The notes beneath the pieces are model-generated. The model did no database searches and was not told where the DNA came from. It saw nothing but the letters and a program-made list of their open reading frames with translations. Below, piece by piece: positions 20,006 through 29,257 of a stretch of 64,000 bases of DNA (within the stretch, counting starts at the first letter, position 1; each line of letters begins with the position of its first letter). The DNA comes from Streptomyces sp. P9-A2 (GTDB lineage: Bacteria > Actinomycetota > Actinomycetes > Streptomycetales > Streptomycetaceae). The stretch covers positions 5,022,001 to 5,086,000 of the forward strand of contig NZ_JAZIFX010000001.1 of the NCBI RefSeq assembly GCF_036634175.1, given 5' to 3'. Position numbers and translations under genes: made by a program.

Positions 20006-20938
20006 TCACCGGTGGACGACGACCTTGTCGCCGTCGCGCACCTGCTCGTACAGCCGGGCGATGGCCGCCTCGTCCCGCACATTGACGCAGCCGTGCGAGG
20101 AACCGGCGTAGCCCCGCGCGGCGAAGTCGGCCGAGAAGTGCACGGCCTGGCCGCCGCTGAAGAACATGGCGTAGGGCATCGGCGAGTCGTAGAGCGTGGA
20201 CACGTGGTCGCGGGACTTCCAGTAGACCTCGAAGACGCCGTCGCGCGTCGGTGTGGGGTCGGAGCCGAAGCGGACGGGCAGCGTCGTCAGGGTCCGTCCG
20301 TCGATCATCCAGCGCAGGGTGCGGCTGGACTTGCTGATGCACAGCACCCGGCCCGTCCGGCAGCGCGCGTCGGGGGCGGCGGCCGGCTGGCCGCCCATCA
20401 GGTACAGCTCCCACCGGCCCGGCTCACGCGTCATGCCGAGCAGCCGCTGCCAGGTGACGGTGTCGGTCCGTCCGGTCCGCGGCAGCCCGCGCTTGCTCTG
20501 GAATCCCTCGACGGCCTCCCGCGTGGGACCGTCGTACGTCCCGGTGGGGCCGTCGAACAGCCAGGCGATCTGCCGCAGCCGGGCCTGGAGCTCACGGATG
20601 TCACGGCCCGAGTCACCGGGGGACCAGAGCACCCGCGCCGGCACGCTCTCCGCGCGGTCGCCGGCGCCGGAGCCCTCGTCCCTCCCGCCGTCGTCGCCGT
20701 CGTCGACCCCGGCCCCGGCCCCGGAATCGGAATCGGAATCGGAGCCCGTATCGGAGGACGGCCGGTACGCCGACGGCGTCCCGCTCGGCAGCTCGATGCG
20801 CACCGGAGACCGCCCGTCGCCGTCCGCGTCGACGGGCTGCACCGTGCAGCCCACCGCACCCCCGGCCAGCGCGGCCAGCGTCACTCCCATGGCCACGGCC
20901 CTCGTGGCCGTACCCGTACCCCTGCCCGTAGTGCGCAT
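20006..20938 (-). CDS. Lipoprotein L,D-transpeptidase (YkuD) with peptidoglycan-binding domain
   Basis: A 310-residue exported wall enzyme. The signal peptide ends in the lipobox AGGAVGC (Cys at about 31), predicting a lipid anchor. An acidic Ser/Asp/Gly linker precedes a PG_binding_1 domain (DIRELQARLRQIAWLFDGPTGTYDGPTREAVEGFQSKRGL). The C-terminal YkuD domain ends with the catalytic SSHGCVNVRDEAA motif. It would form 3-3 cross-links or attach proteins to peptidoglycan. It is monocistronic; ATG at 20936-20938 has an AGGGGGG upstream. Confidence 0.93.
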   Translation of the reverse strand: MRTTGRGTGTATRAVAMGVTLAALAGGAVGCTVQPVDADGDGRSPVRIELPSGTPSAYRPSSDTGSDSDSDSGAGAGVDDGDDGGRDEGSGAGDRAESVPARVLWSPGDSGRDIRELQARLRQIAWLFDGPTGTYDGPTREAVEGFQSKRGLPRTGRTDTVTWQRLLGMTREPGRWELYLMGGQPAAAPDARCRTGRVLCISKSSRTLRWMIDGRTLTTLPVRFGSDPTPTRDGVFEVYWKSRDHVSTLYDSPMPYAMFFSGGQAVHFSADFAARGYAGSSHGCVNVRDEAAIARLYEQVRDGDKVVVHR

Positions 20939-21249
20939 GCGAGCCCCCCTCGCCTCACCGGTCCCTGCGGGCCGTCACCTGAGATGCTCCCCGACGTGAC
21001 CGCTCCCGAACCAGGGAGCATGGTGGTGAGTGGCAGGCGGACGGCGGCGGAGGTGAGCGCTGTGAGCGGGGTCCCGGCGGTCCTGTGAGGAAGGTCCCAG
21101 CGCGCGTCCCTGCACCCGGGGCGTACCCCGCGACTACAGTCCGTCGGAAGAACGGGTTCTTACCGGCGGGTAGGCGGTCCGACCGGTGAGCAACTGACGG
21201 TAAACGGGCGAGCAGGCCGACAGCGCCGCTCGGTGGGAGGCAACACACC
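20939..21249. other. Divergent intergenic region
   Basis: 311 bases between the L,D-transpeptidase and the mutase gene with no convincing ORF. It contains the promoters of both genes and a short palindrome at 21148-21161. Confidence 0.55.
21148..21161. promoter_or_regulatory. Palindrome AAGAAC-GG-GTTCTT upstream of the mutase gene
   Basis: A perfect 6+6 inverted repeat with 2-base spacer lies 88 bases before the mutase start. It is a candidate operator, not tied to a known regulator. Confidence 0.4.
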
Positions 21250-22848
21250 ATGGCACGCGAGTCGGGCAGTGCCCGGTACACCGAGAGCGGACTGCCCATC
21301 GAACCGGTCTACGGACCGGAGTCCCTCGAGGGCTGGGACCCGGACGAGCGGCTGGGCGAGCCGGGGACGTACCCGTTCACCCGGGGCGTGTACCCGACGA
21401 TGTACACCGGTCGCCCCTGGACGATGCGCCAGTACGCCGGTTTCGGCACGGCGACCGAGTCCAACGCCCGGTACAAGCAGCTGATCGCCAACGGCACGAT
21501 GGGCCTGTCGGTCGCCTTCGACCTGCCCACCCAGATGGGCCACGACTCCGACGCCCCGATCGCCTCGGGCGAGGTCGGCAAGGTGGGCGTCGCCATCGAC
21601 TCGATCGACGACATGAGGGTGCTGTTCGGCGGGATCCCGCTGGACAAGGTCTCCACGTCGATGACGATCAACGCGCCCGCCTCCCTCCTGCTGCTCCTGT
21701 ACCAACTCGTCGCCGAGGAGCAGGGCGTCCCGGCCGATAAGCTCACCGGCACGATCCAGAACGACGTACTCAAGGAGTACATCGCCCGGGGCACCTACAT
21801 CTTCCCGCCCAAGCCCTCCCTGCGGCTGATCGCGGACATCTTCAAGTACTGCCGGGCCGAGATCCCGAAGTGGAACACGATCTCGATCTCCGGCTACCAC
21901 ATGGCCGAGGCGGGGGCCTCCCCGGCGCAGGAGATCGCGTTCACCCTGGCCGACGGCATCGAGTACGTCCGTACCGCGGTCGCGGCCGGCATGGACGTCG
22001 ACGACTTCGCACCCCGTCTGTCGTTCTTCTTCGTCTCCCGCACGACGATCCTGGAGGAGGTCGCCAAGTTCCGCGCGGCCCGCCGGATCTGGGCCCGGGT
22101 CATGAAGGAGGAGTTCGGCGCGAAGAACCCCAAGTCGCTGATGCTGCGCTTCCACACGCAGACCGCCGGTGTCCAGCTGACCGCCCAGCAGCCCGAGGTC
22201 AACCTGGTGCGCGTCGCCGTGCAGGGCCTGGCCGCGGTCCTCGGCGGCACGCAGTCGCTGCACACCAACTCCTTCGACGAGGCCATCGCGCTGCCCACCG
22301 ACAAGAGCGCCCGCCTGGCCCTGCGCACCCAGCAGGTCCTCGCCTACGAGACGGACGTGACGGCGACCGTCGACCCGTTCGCCGGCTCCTACGTCATCGA
22401 GCGGATGACCGACGAGGTGGAGGCCGCCGCGCTGGAGCTGATGAAGCGGGTCGAGGACCTCGGCGGCGCGGTCGACGCCATCGAAAACGGCTTCCAGAAG
22501 AGCGAGATCGAGCACTCCGCCTACCGCATCGCCCAGGAGACCGACTCCGGCGAGCGGGTCGTGGTCGGCGTCAACCGCTACCAGCTCGATGCCGAGGAGC
22601 CCTACGAGCCGCTGCGCGTCGACCCGGCGATCGAGGCCCAGCAGGCCGAACGCCTGGCGAGGCTCCGCGCGGAGCGCGACCAGCAGGCGGTGGACACCGC
22701 CCTGGCCGCCCTGAAGAAGGCCGCGGAGGGCGAGGACAACGTCCTGTACCCGATGAAGGACGCCCTGCGCGCGCGGGCCACGGTGGGCGAGGTGTGCAAC
22801 GCGCTGCGGGAAATCTGGGGGACCTACGTGCCGAGCGACGCGTTCTGA
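21250..22848 (+). CDS. Acyl-CoA mutase large subunit (methylmalonyl-CoA mutase family), no B12 domain
   Basis: A 532-residue catalytic TIM-barrel subunit of adenosylcobalamin-dependent acyl-CoA mutases. It contains [52 protein letters not shown] and [22 protein letters not shown]. Tyr48 (GVYPTMY) and Arg180 ([10 protein letters not shown]) correspond to residues that select a carboxylated acyl-CoA such as methylmalonyl-CoA. The C-terminal cobalamin-binding domain (DxHxxG) is missing, so a separate small subunit is needed; none is nearby. The ATG at 21250 has GGGAGG upstream. Isobutyryl-type substrate is less likely but not excluded. Confidence 0.9.
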   Translation: MARESGSARYTESGLPIEPVYGPESLEGWDPDERLGEPGTYPFTRGVYPTMYTGRPWTMRQYAGFGTATESNARYKQLIANGTMGLSVAFDLPTQMGHDSDAPIASGEVGKVGVAIDSIDDMRVLFGGIPLDKVSTSMTINAPASLLLLLYQLVAEEQGVPADKLTGTIQNDVLKEYIARGTYIFPPKPSLRLIADIFKYCRAEIPKWNTISISGYHMAEAGASPAQEIAFTLADGIEYVRTAVAAGMDVDDFAPRLSFFFVSRTTILEEVAKFRAARRIWARVMKEEFGAKNPKSLMLRFHTQTAGVQLTAQQPEVNLVRVAVQGLAAVLGGTQSLHTNSFDEAIALPTDKSARLALRTQQVLAYETDVTATVDPFAGSYVIERMTDEVEAAALELMKRVEDLGGAVDAIENGFQKSEIEHSAYRIAQETDSGERVVVGVNRYQLDAEEPYEPLRVDPAIEAQQAERLARLRAERDQQAVDTALAALKKAAEGEDNVLYPMKDALRARATVGEVCNALREIWGTYVPSDAF

Positions 22849-22938
22849 CCCGACGGGTCACCCCGTACGGGTGATCATGGGTGGAATGCACCCGGTTCCG
22901 GGTTACGGCCGTGGAGGGTGTTCCCGGAAGGGGGTGCC

Positions 22939-23520
22939 GTGGCTGTGATGCTGGGCAAGTCGCCGCTCGCCGATGCTGCTGAACAACTCTGGGAGGAACT
23001 GCCCGCACACCGCGTGGAGATCCTCAACGGGAGCATGAGTGTGACCCAACCGCCGGACGGGCCGCATCAAGAGTCGCTGACCTGGCTGATCGAGAAGTTT
23101 TTCAGGGCCGGAGCCAGGCAAGCGGGACTCAGGTATGTGCAGGGCATCGGCTTGTGGCTGCCGACCGGGCCGGACGACTACGCGGTACCGGATTTCTCTG
23201 TCGTCCACGCCGACTACAGGGAGGCCTTGGTCGAGAAGAACTGCTACGCACCGCACGTCTTCCGACTGGTGCTGGAGGTGACTTCGTCCTACTGGACGTA
23301 CGACACGGCCACGAAGGCTGATGTCTACGCTCGGGCGAACATTCCCGTTTACCTCATCGCCGACCGCAGGCACGACCAGGTCCTGCTCTACACCGATCCG
23401 AAGGACGGCAAGTACCCCGACCCCCAGCACTTCAAGCGGGGCCAGTCCGTCCCCGTCCCCGAATCCGTCGGGATCACCCTCGACCTCTCCGTCGACACCC
23501 TCCTGGACGGCGACGACTGA
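22939..23520 (+). CDS. Uma2-family (DUF820) putative restriction-endonuclease-fold protein
   Basis: About 193 residues. The PD-(D/E)XK-like Uma2 core is visible: HRVEILNGSM, YAVPDFSVVHADY, FRLVLEVTSSYWTYDTATKADVYARANIPVYLIADRRHDQVLLY. The Asp in VPDFSVV and Glu in LEVTS fit the family active site. GTG 22939 was chosen because GGAAGGGGG lies just before it; GTG 22918 or ATG 22948 are alternatives. These proteins are abundant in Streptomyces and their role is unknown. Base composition is slightly less G+C rich than neighbours. Confidence 0.8.
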   Translation: MAVMLGKSPLADAAEQLWEELPAHRVEILNGSMSVTQPPDGPHQESLTWLIEKFFRAGARQAGLRYVQGIGLWLPTGPDDYAVPDFSVVHADYREALVEKNCYAPHVFRLVLEVTSSYWTYDTATKADVYARANIPVYLIADRRHDQVLLYTDPKDGKYPDPQHFKRGQSVPVPESVGITLDLSVDTLLDGDD

Positions 23521-23575
23521 CCGAACTCCGGACAGTCGAATCGGAGTGTCGTAGCCCCGTGCGACACTCCTTCTC

Positions 23576-24241
23576 ATGTTCGGCGTCATCGATCTCCCCA
23601 CCTACCTGGCCGGCCTGATCCTCATCGTGCTGCTGCCCGGTCCCAACTCGCTGTACGTGCTGTCCGTCGCGGCCCGGCGCGGGGTGCGGACCGGCTACAA
23701 GGCGGCGGCCGGAGTCTGGTGCGGGGACGCCGTGCTGATGACGCTGTCCGCGGCGGGCGTCGCCTCGCTGCTCCAGGGGAACGCCGTGCTGTTCGGCATC
23801 GTGAAGTACGCGGGCGCCGGCTATCTGACGTGGCTCGCGATCGGCATGCTGCGCGCCGCCTGGGGCATGTGGCGGACCCGGCGCGAGCAGAGCGCCCTCG
23901 AGAGCGCCCCCGGGGCGGCCGCGGCCGAGGCGGCCCCGATGGAGCGGCCGTACCGCAGGGCGCTGGTCATCAGTCTGCTCAACCCCAAGGCGATCCTGTT
24001 CTTCATCTCCTTCTTCGTGCAGTTCGTCGACCCGGCCTACGCCTACCCGGCGCTGTCCTTCGTCGTCCTCGGCGTCTTCGCGCAGATCGCCAGCGTGCTC
24101 TACCTCAGCGCGCTGATATTCGGCGGCACCAAGCTCGCCGCCGCTTTCCGCCGCCGCCGGGTCCTGTCGGCGGGCGCCACCTCGGCGGCCGGCGCCCTGT
24201 TCCTGGGCTTCGCGGCGAAGCTGACGCTCGCGAGCGCTTAG
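23576..24241 (+). CDS. LysE/RhtB-family amino acid exporter
   Basis: A 221-residue membrane protein with about six helices. The N-terminal YLAGLILIVLLPGPNSLYVLSVAARRGVRTGYKAAAGVWCGDAVLMTLSAAG is the LysE/RhtB signature region, and ALVISLLNPKAILFFISFFVQFV is the conserved NPK segment. It probably exports leucine, homoserine/threonine or related amino acids; E. coli LeuE is the closest named type by pattern. Its end is 15 bases from the convergent monooxygenase gene. Confidence 0.88.
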   Translation: MFGVIDLPTYLAGLILIVLLPGPNSLYVLSVAARRGVRTGYKAAAGVWCGDAVLMTLSAAGVASLLQGNAVLFGIVKYAGAGYLTWLAIGMLRAAWGMWRTRREQSALESAPGAAAAEAAPMERPYRRALVISLLNPKAILFFISFFVQFVDPAYAYPALSFVVLGVFAQIASVLYLSALIFGGTKLAAAFRRRRVLSAGATSAAGALFLGFAAKLTLASA

Positions 24242-24256
24242 AGCCTCTCGTTCGGG

Positions 24257-25699
24257 TCAGGCCGGCGGCCGGCGAGGGCCGAACCGGGTCAGGTACTCCG
24301 GAAGTCCGGCCGCCGCCGTGTCCCCTGCCCAGCCGACGTACCCGTCGGGCCGGACGAGGAACAGCCCCGTTCCGTAGGACTGGTGCGCCGGTCCGCGCAC
24401 CACCCGCACGGGCACTTCGGTGCCGGGCGCCGGCACCCCCAGTGCCAGCAGGGTCCAGTGCGGCCCCCGGAACGCGTCGAAGAGGCGCACGCCGTCCACC
24501 GTGGCGTCGGGGGCGCGGTCGCCCGCCCGCAGCGGGCCGGGAGCCGTACGTGTCTCGCGCGTGAGGGACGACGCCGGGTAGCCCAGGCCCAGTTGGCGCG
24601 TGGCCGCTCCGCGCCTGGTCTCGCCCCGGTGGACGCTGGTGGACAGGCTGAGCATCTGCGCGGCGATCGGGCGCCGCTCCTCCTCGTAGGTGTCCAGCAG
24701 GGGCGCGCCAGCCCCGTCGCGCAGCACCGCGCCCAGCTTCCAGCCCAGGTTGTGGGCGTCCTGGACGCTGGTGTTGAGGCCCTGCCCGCCGGCCGGGGAG
24801 TGCACGTGTGCCGCGTCACCGGCGAGGAACACCCGGCCCGCGCGGAAGCGGTCGGCCAGCGCGGCCCGTGGGCGGAAGTCCGAGGCCCAGCGGACCTCGG
24901 TGACGTCGTCGGGGGCGAGGTGGGAGCGGGCGGCGACGACCCGCCGTATGCCGTCGAGGGAAAGGTCCACCTCCGTACCGTGCGCGAACCGGGTGGTCAG
25001 CTGGAAGTCCTCCGTCCCGGCCAGCGGACAGATCGCGAGGATGTCGCCGCCCGCCCCGTCTCCGTCGTCGCCGCCGCCGTCGCGGGGCGGGAAGATGTGC
25101 CAGTTGTCGCGGTCGAGGCCGGTGATCCGCACGTCCGCCACGAGCATGGGGCCCGGGTCGAGTTGCTCCCCGGTCATGGCGATGCCGACCGCGCGGCGCA
25201 CCGTCGAGCGGCCGCCGTCCGCGGCGACGGTGTACCGGGCGCGCACCGTGTCGCCGGAGGTGAGGCGCGCCGTCACGCCCTCCTCGTCCTGGGTCAGGCC
25301 GGTGACCTTCCGGCCGAAGGCGACCTTGCCGCCGAGTTCCTCCAGTCGCTCCAGCAGGATCCGCTGTGTGCGCCACTGCGGAATCATGCAGGGCTCGGTG
25401 TACGGCGAGTTCTCGTCCGCCCCGACCGGGTCGAACATCCGGTGCTCGCCGACCCGCTCGCCGTCCTGCCAGATCATCCCGGCCGGGTAGGTTCCGCCCG
25501 CCGCGCGGATCGCGTCGTACACGCCGAGGTCGTCGAAGATCTCCATGGTGCGCGGCTGGAGCCCTTTGCCGCGCGAGCCGGGGAACAGCCCGTCCGCCCG
25601 TTCCACGACCTGGGCGGGAACCCCGCGCCGGGCCAGGTCGATACCGAGGGTGAGGCCGGTGGGGCCGGCGCCCACGATCAGGACATCGGTGTCGTTCAC
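24257..25699 (-). CDS. FAD-dependent aromatic monooxygenase (Rox/PheA class)
   Basis: A 480-residue class A flavin monooxygenase. VLIVGAGPTGLTLGIDLARRGVPAQVVER is the FAD Rossmann motif, AADGGRSTVRRAVGI is the DG motif, and GRVFLAGDAAHVHSPAGGQGLNTSVQDAHNLGWKL is the GD motif. A thioredoxin-like C-terminal domain follows. Similar enzymes hydroxylate phenols or inactivate rifampicin and tetracycline. The GTG start at 25697-25699 has AGGAGC upstream, and the first operator (25709-25723) sits between them and the promoter. It is divergent from the TetR gene, which almost certainly controls it. Confidence 0.92.
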   Translation of the reverse strand: MNDTDVLIVGAGPTGLTLGIDLARRGVPAQVVERADGLFPGSRGKGLQPRTMEIFDDLGVYDAIRAAGGTYPAGMIWQDGERVGEHRMFDPVGADENSPYTEPCMIPQWRTQRILLERLEELGGKVAFGRKVTGLTQDEEGVTARLTSGDTVRARYTVAADGGRSTVRRAVGIAMTGEQLDPGPMLVADVRITGLDRDNWHIFPPRDGGGDDGDGAGGDILAICPLAGTEDFQLTTRFAHGTEVDLSLDGIRRVVAARSHLAPDDVTEVRWASDFRPRAALADRFRAGRVFLAGDAAHVHSPAGGQGLNTSVQDAHNLGWKLGAVLRDGAGAPLLDTYEEERRPIAAQMLSLSTSVHRGETRRGAATRQLGLGYPASSLTRETRTAPGPLRAGDRAPDATVDGVRLFDAFRGPHWTLLALGVPAPGTEVPVRVVRGPAHQSYGTGLFLVRPDGYVGWAGDTAAAGLPEYLTRFGPRRPPA

Positions 25700-25708
25700 G
25701 ATCCGCTC

Positions 25709-25723
25709 CTTAACGCTGTTAAG
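25709..25723. promoter_or_regulatory. TetR operator 1 (CTTAAC-GCT-GTTAAG)
   Basis: A perfect hyphenated palindrome 10 bases upstream of the monooxygenase start. The same half-sites recur 38 bases away at operator 2. This is the arrangement expected for a TetR repressor of a divergent promoter pair. Confidence 0.82.
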
Positions 25724-25746
25724 TGACTGTCATTGCCGAGCGTGGC

Positions 25747-25761
25747 CTTAACGGTGTTAAG
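25747..25761. promoter_or_regulatory. TetR operator 2 (CTTAAC-GGT-GTTAAG)
   Basis: A second copy of the palindrome, differing only in the 3-base spacer, ends 9 bases before the TetR GTG start. It implies autoregulation. Confidence 0.82.
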
Positions 25762-25770
25762 TTGTCAAGT

Positions 25771-26421
25771 GTGAGTACGGAACGACGCGCGCCCCTGGAT
25801 CGCGAACGGGTCGCCGACACGGCGCTGAGGCTGCTGAACGAGGTGGGCCTGGACGGTCTGACGCTGCGCGCCATCGCCAGGGAACTGGACGTCAAGGCGC
25901 CCGCCCTGTACTGGCACTTCAAGGACAAGCAGGCGCTGCTCGACGAGATGGCGACCGAGATGTACCGGCGGATGACGGCCGGTGCCGCACTCGACGCCGG
26001 TGACACCTGGCGGGAGCGACTGCTGAAGGCCAACCGGGGACTGCGCGCGGCGCTGCTCGGCTATCGCGACGGCGCGAAGGTGTTCAGCGGCTCACGCTTC
26101 ACCGGTCTCGTGCACGCGGAGCAGATGGAGGGCAACCTGCGCCTGCTCAAGGCCGCCGGCCTCACCCTGCCCCAGGCGGCCCGCGCGCTGAACACGACGT
26201 ACCTCTACACGCTCGGGTTCGTCACTGAGGAGCAGGGCGTCGAGCCGCTGCCCGGAGAGCGCCGCGAGGGCTTCGACCTCGCCGAGCGCGCCCGCCTCAT
26301 GGCCGGTTTCCCGCTGGCGGCCGAGGCGGGCAAGGAGATCTTCGAGGACTACGGCCGGCACTTCGAGGAAGGACTGGCGCTGCTGATCGCGGGGATCGCG
26401 GCGCGGTACGGCGTGGACTGA
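25771..26421 (+). CDS. TetR-class repressor (TetR_C domain) of the adjacent monooxygenase
   Basis: A 216-residue protein. The helix-turn-helix at about 12-55 is ADTALRLLNEVGLDGLTLRAIARELDVKAPALYWHFKDKQALLDEMA, closely like tetracycline repressor. The C-terminal half has the TetR_C pattern (TTYLYTLGFVTEEQGVEPLPGERREGFDLAERARLMAGFPLAAEAGKEIFEDYGRHFEEGLALLIAGI). GTG 25771 was chosen because the operators lie just upstream. It is divergent from the monooxygenase and probably induced by that enzyme's substrate. Confidence 0.92.
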   Translation: MSTERRAPLDRERVADTALRLLNEVGLDGLTLRAIARELDVKAPALYWHFKDKQALLDEMATEMYRRMTAGAALDAGDTWRERLLKANRGLRAALLGYRDGAKVFSGSRFTGLVHAEQMEGNLRLLKAAGLTLPQAARALNTTYLYTLGFVTEEQGVEPLPGERREGFDLAERARLMAGFPLAAEAGKEIFEDYGRHFEEGLALLIAGIAARYGVD

Positions 26422-26428
26422 AAAACGC

Positions 26429-27550
26429 TCAGCGCGCCCTGGACAGCGCCGCCCGGATCTTCGGCGTCAGCGTCTCCTCCACGTACCGGTTCAGCAGCCA
26501 GGCCAGGAGCAGCATCGCGGCGACGGTGAGGGCGAAGGTCTCCGCCGAGCCGATGCCGAGGCCGCGGTGCAGGCCGTGGATGACCACCCAGCCCAGGTGC
26601 TCGTGGACCAGGTAGAACGGGTAGGTGAGGGCGCCGGCCACGGTCAGCCAGCGCCAGTTCGCCCAGTCCAGCCGGCCCAGCGCGATGGCGGCGACCGCGG
26701 CGAAGCCGAGCGTGACGATCAGGATGATGCCGAACGAGGACCGGTTGGAGAAGGCGTCCGCGCTCGGCGCGTGCCACAGGTCCTGGACGGCGTAGTGCTG
26801 GCCGATCAGCCAGCTCACCCCGACGATGCCCCAGGCGTACGCGTCCCTGCGGTCGCGGTGGACGAGGTACAGGCCGATGCCGCCGATGAAGAACGGCGCG
26901 TACTGGGGCATGAGGACGAGGTCGAGCAGTGGCTCGTTCGCGGCGTCGGCGATCGCGGCGGCCATGGTCCACACCGCGCAGAACAGGATCACCCGTTGCC
27001 GGTTCGCCCCGGGCATCACCACGAACAGGGCGAACAGCGCGTAGAAGCGGATCTCCACCCACAGCGTCCAGCACACCCCCAGCACCCGGTCCGCGCCGAG
27101 CGGCTGCTGGAGCATCGACAGGTTCACCAGGGCGTCGCTGGGCGAGACCGCCTCGTAGACGACCACCGGCAGGGCGAACACGGCCGTCACCAGGAGGACC
27201 GCAGCCCAGTAGGCGGGCAGCAGACGGGAGGCGCGGGAGGCGAAGAACGACCGGATCGGCCGGCCCCAGCCGCTCATGCAGATGACGAATCCGCTGATCA
27301 CGAAGAAGATCTGGACGCCGAGGCAGCCGTACGCGAAGAACTCATGGAGGGTGGGGAACTGGATCTTCGGGGAGCTTCCCCAGGCGGTGGTGACATCGCC
27401 GCCGCGACCGCCGTAGTGATAGGCCGCCACCATCAGCGCGGCGACCAGCCGCAGTCCGTCCAGGGCGCGCAGCCGGGGCCGGACGCGCGGCTTCCCCGTC
27501 TCCGCCGGCCGGGTCGCTTCGGGCACCGGACGGGCGAGCGTGCTGGTCAA
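26429..27550 (-). CDS. Acyltransferase-3 family membrane protein
   Basis: A 373-residue membrane O-acyltransferase of the OafA/NolL/Acyl_transf_3 type with about ten helices. LRALDGLRLVAALMVAAYHYGG carries the conserved Arg and His of the family, and FFVISGFVICMSGWGRPIRSFFASRASRLLPAYW is characteristic. It starts with TTG at 27548-27550 preceded by CAGGGG. It lies divergent to the GT29 gene and is likely the O-acetyl (or other acyl) transferase decorating the surface polymer; that role is inferred from position. Confidence 0.87.
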   Translation of the reverse strand: MTSTLARPVPEATRPAETGKPRVRPRLRALDGLRLVAALMVAAYHYGGRGGDVTTAWGSSPKIQFPTLHEFFAYGCLGVQIFFVISGFVICMSGWGRPIRSFFASRASRLLPAYWAAVLLVTAVFALPVVVYEAVSPSDALVNLSMLQQPLGADRVLGVCWTLWVEIRFYALFALFVVMPGANRQRVILFCAVWTMAAAIADAANEPLLDLVLMPQYAPFFIGGIGLYLVHRDRRDAYAWGIVGVSWLIGQHYAVQDLWHAPSADAFSNRSSFGIILIVTLGFAAVAAIALGRLDWANWRWLTVAGALTYPFYLVHEHLGWVVIHGLHRGLGIGSAETFALTVAAMLLLAWLLNRYVEETLTPKIRAALSRAR

Positions 27551-27790
27551 GGAAAACCCCTGGGTTTCATGATTCCGGCCGGATTCGGCCGCGGATACGC
27601 CAGCACGCTAGTCCGATGGACGGTGAACAGCCGAATGTCAGGCCAACGATTCTCCGGCCGGTAGAGGTGAGTTCACCTGGATGTCGTTTTGGCTTTCTAA
27701 ATTCTCCGAGCATCCCCCTTGCGTGGAAGAAAACGCAACCAATGCTGTCGCGGAGCGCGCGCGCAGCTGGTTCGGCAAAACAGGAGTGCC

Positions 27791-29257
27791 ATGACGACGG
27801 TTCAGAACAGACGGGCACGTGTGCGCGGAGGGGAGCTGGACGACTGTTTGCGTGCCTGCGCGGTACACAGCGGAAAGCTCGTCGGCAGTGTGGACCGCCG
27901 CCGAATCGAGCTCGCCGAGCAGCTCCGCAAACTGCTCGTCGTGGTCACGACCGGTGACGCCCCCACCGCCGCGCCGGCCGCGCCGAGCGGTGCCGCAGCC
28001 CGCCTCAAGCGGGTTGTCAAGGGCGCGTCGACCCCCGCCGCCGGCATCCCCAACGACGTGCTGGACGCCCTGCTCGCCGTCGCCAACAAGGCCCTGGAGT
28101 GCGGCTACGACGACGAGCTGGACCTCGCCCTGGTCATCAGCGACACCGTCCTCGCCCAGCGCAAGAACTCCCGCGCCGGCTGGCGGCTGCGCGCCCGGCT
28201 GATGGAGGCCCTCGGCGACGAGACCGAGGCCGTACCCGCCTACGAGCGGTACCTGGGACTCACCGACAGCGACGGGTTCGGCGTCTCCGCGAAGATCGCC
28301 GGACTGCGTGTCGCCGCGGAGAAGGACCGGGAACTCCTGGCCCTGCTGCGCCGCCAGTGCCCGCGCGCCGAGCGGTTCGCCGCCGGCCCAGCCACCGACG
28401 TATGGGCCGAGGGCCTGGCCGCGTACGCCGTGGGGGACTGGTCCGAGGCCGAGCCGCGCATGGTGGGAGCGCTCCTCGCACTGGCCGCCGAGCAGGCGCC
28501 GGTCGCCGACCGGCAGGAACTGCTCGGCCAGTACCTGGAGCTGCGCTCCGCGCGCGGCGACGCCGACCTGCCCGCGCTCACCGAGGTCCTCGCCCTCTAC
28601 GCCGAGCAGCGCCGCAACCGGATGCGCGGTCCCGTCGCCGACCCCACCATCGGCGGCGTGGAGTGGATCAGCCTCGGTGAGTTCCGCAACCAGGTGGCCG
28701 GCAAGTCCGTCTGCCTCATCGCCAACTCCGGGCGAGTCGGCAGCAGTTCGATGGGCGCCGAGATCGACGCCTACGACCTGGTGGTCCGTTTCAACTCGTA
28801 CCGCATCGACGAGAAGCACACCGGCGGGCGCACCGACATCCACGCCACCATCCACAAGCACGGCTTCAACTGGGACCAGCCGGTCACCACCCGGCTCGTG
28901 TTCGGCGGCGTCTCCGGCGACTGGAAGTACTCCCTGCGCAACCGCCTGGTGCCCGGCGCCCAGCGCCATCTCGGCGACGAGTCACTGCGCTGGCCCGTGC
29001 GCAACATCGGCAAGCTCGGCTCCGACGTCTGGTCGGGCATTCCGACCACCGGCTTCAACATGCTGTTCCTGCTGGACTTCCTGGACGTCAGCCCGACCCT
29101 CGACCTGATCGGCTTCGACTTCTACGAGAGCGGCGCCTACCGCGTGCCGGAAGCCATGAAGATGCCGATCACCTCCGTGCACGAGTACACCAGCGAGAAG
29201 GATTGGGTCATGCAGCGGGCCCAGCGAGTGACCGACATGAGGATATCCCTGCGATGA
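27791..29257 (+). CDS. TPR-like protein with GT29 sialyltransferase-family domain
   Basis: A 488-residue protein. Residues 1-300 are helical, TPR-like (YERYLGLTDSDGFGVSAKIAG). Residues about 303-480 match GT29. The L sialylmotif is at about 303-350 (CLIANSGRVGSSSMGAEIDAYDLVVRFNSY...GGRTDIHATIHK). The S motif is at about 401-445 (WPVRNIGKLGSDVWSGIPTTGFNMLFLLDF...LIGFDFY). The VS motif H-x4-E is HEYTSE near 463. GT29 enzymes transfer sialic acid from CMP-sugar, fitting neuA/neuB nearby. ATG 27791 follows CAGGAG; its end overlaps the next start (ATGA). Confidence 0.85.
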   Translation: MTTVQNRRARVRGGELDDCLRACAVHSGKLVGSVDRRRIELAEQLRKLLVVVTTGDAPTAAPAAPSGAAARLKRVVKGASTPAAGIPNDVLDALLAVANKALECGYDDELDLALVISDTVLAQRKNSRAGWRLRARLMEALGDETEAVPAYERYLGLTDSDGFGVSAKIAGLRVAAEKDRELLALLRRQCPRAERFAAGPATDVWAEGLAAYAVGDWSEAEPRMVGALLALAAEQAPVADRQELLGQYLELRSARGDADLPALTEVLALYAEQRRNRMRGPVADPTIGGVEWISLGEFRNQVAGKSVCLIANSGRVGSSSMGAEIDAYDLVVRFNSYRIDEKHTGGRTDIHATIHKHGFNWDQPVTTRLVFGGVSGDWKYSLRNRLVPGAQRHLGDESLRWPVRNIGKLGSDVWSGIPTTGFNMLFLLDFLDVSPTLDLIGFDFYESGAYRVPEAMKMPITSVHEYTSEKDWVMQRAQRVTDMRISLR

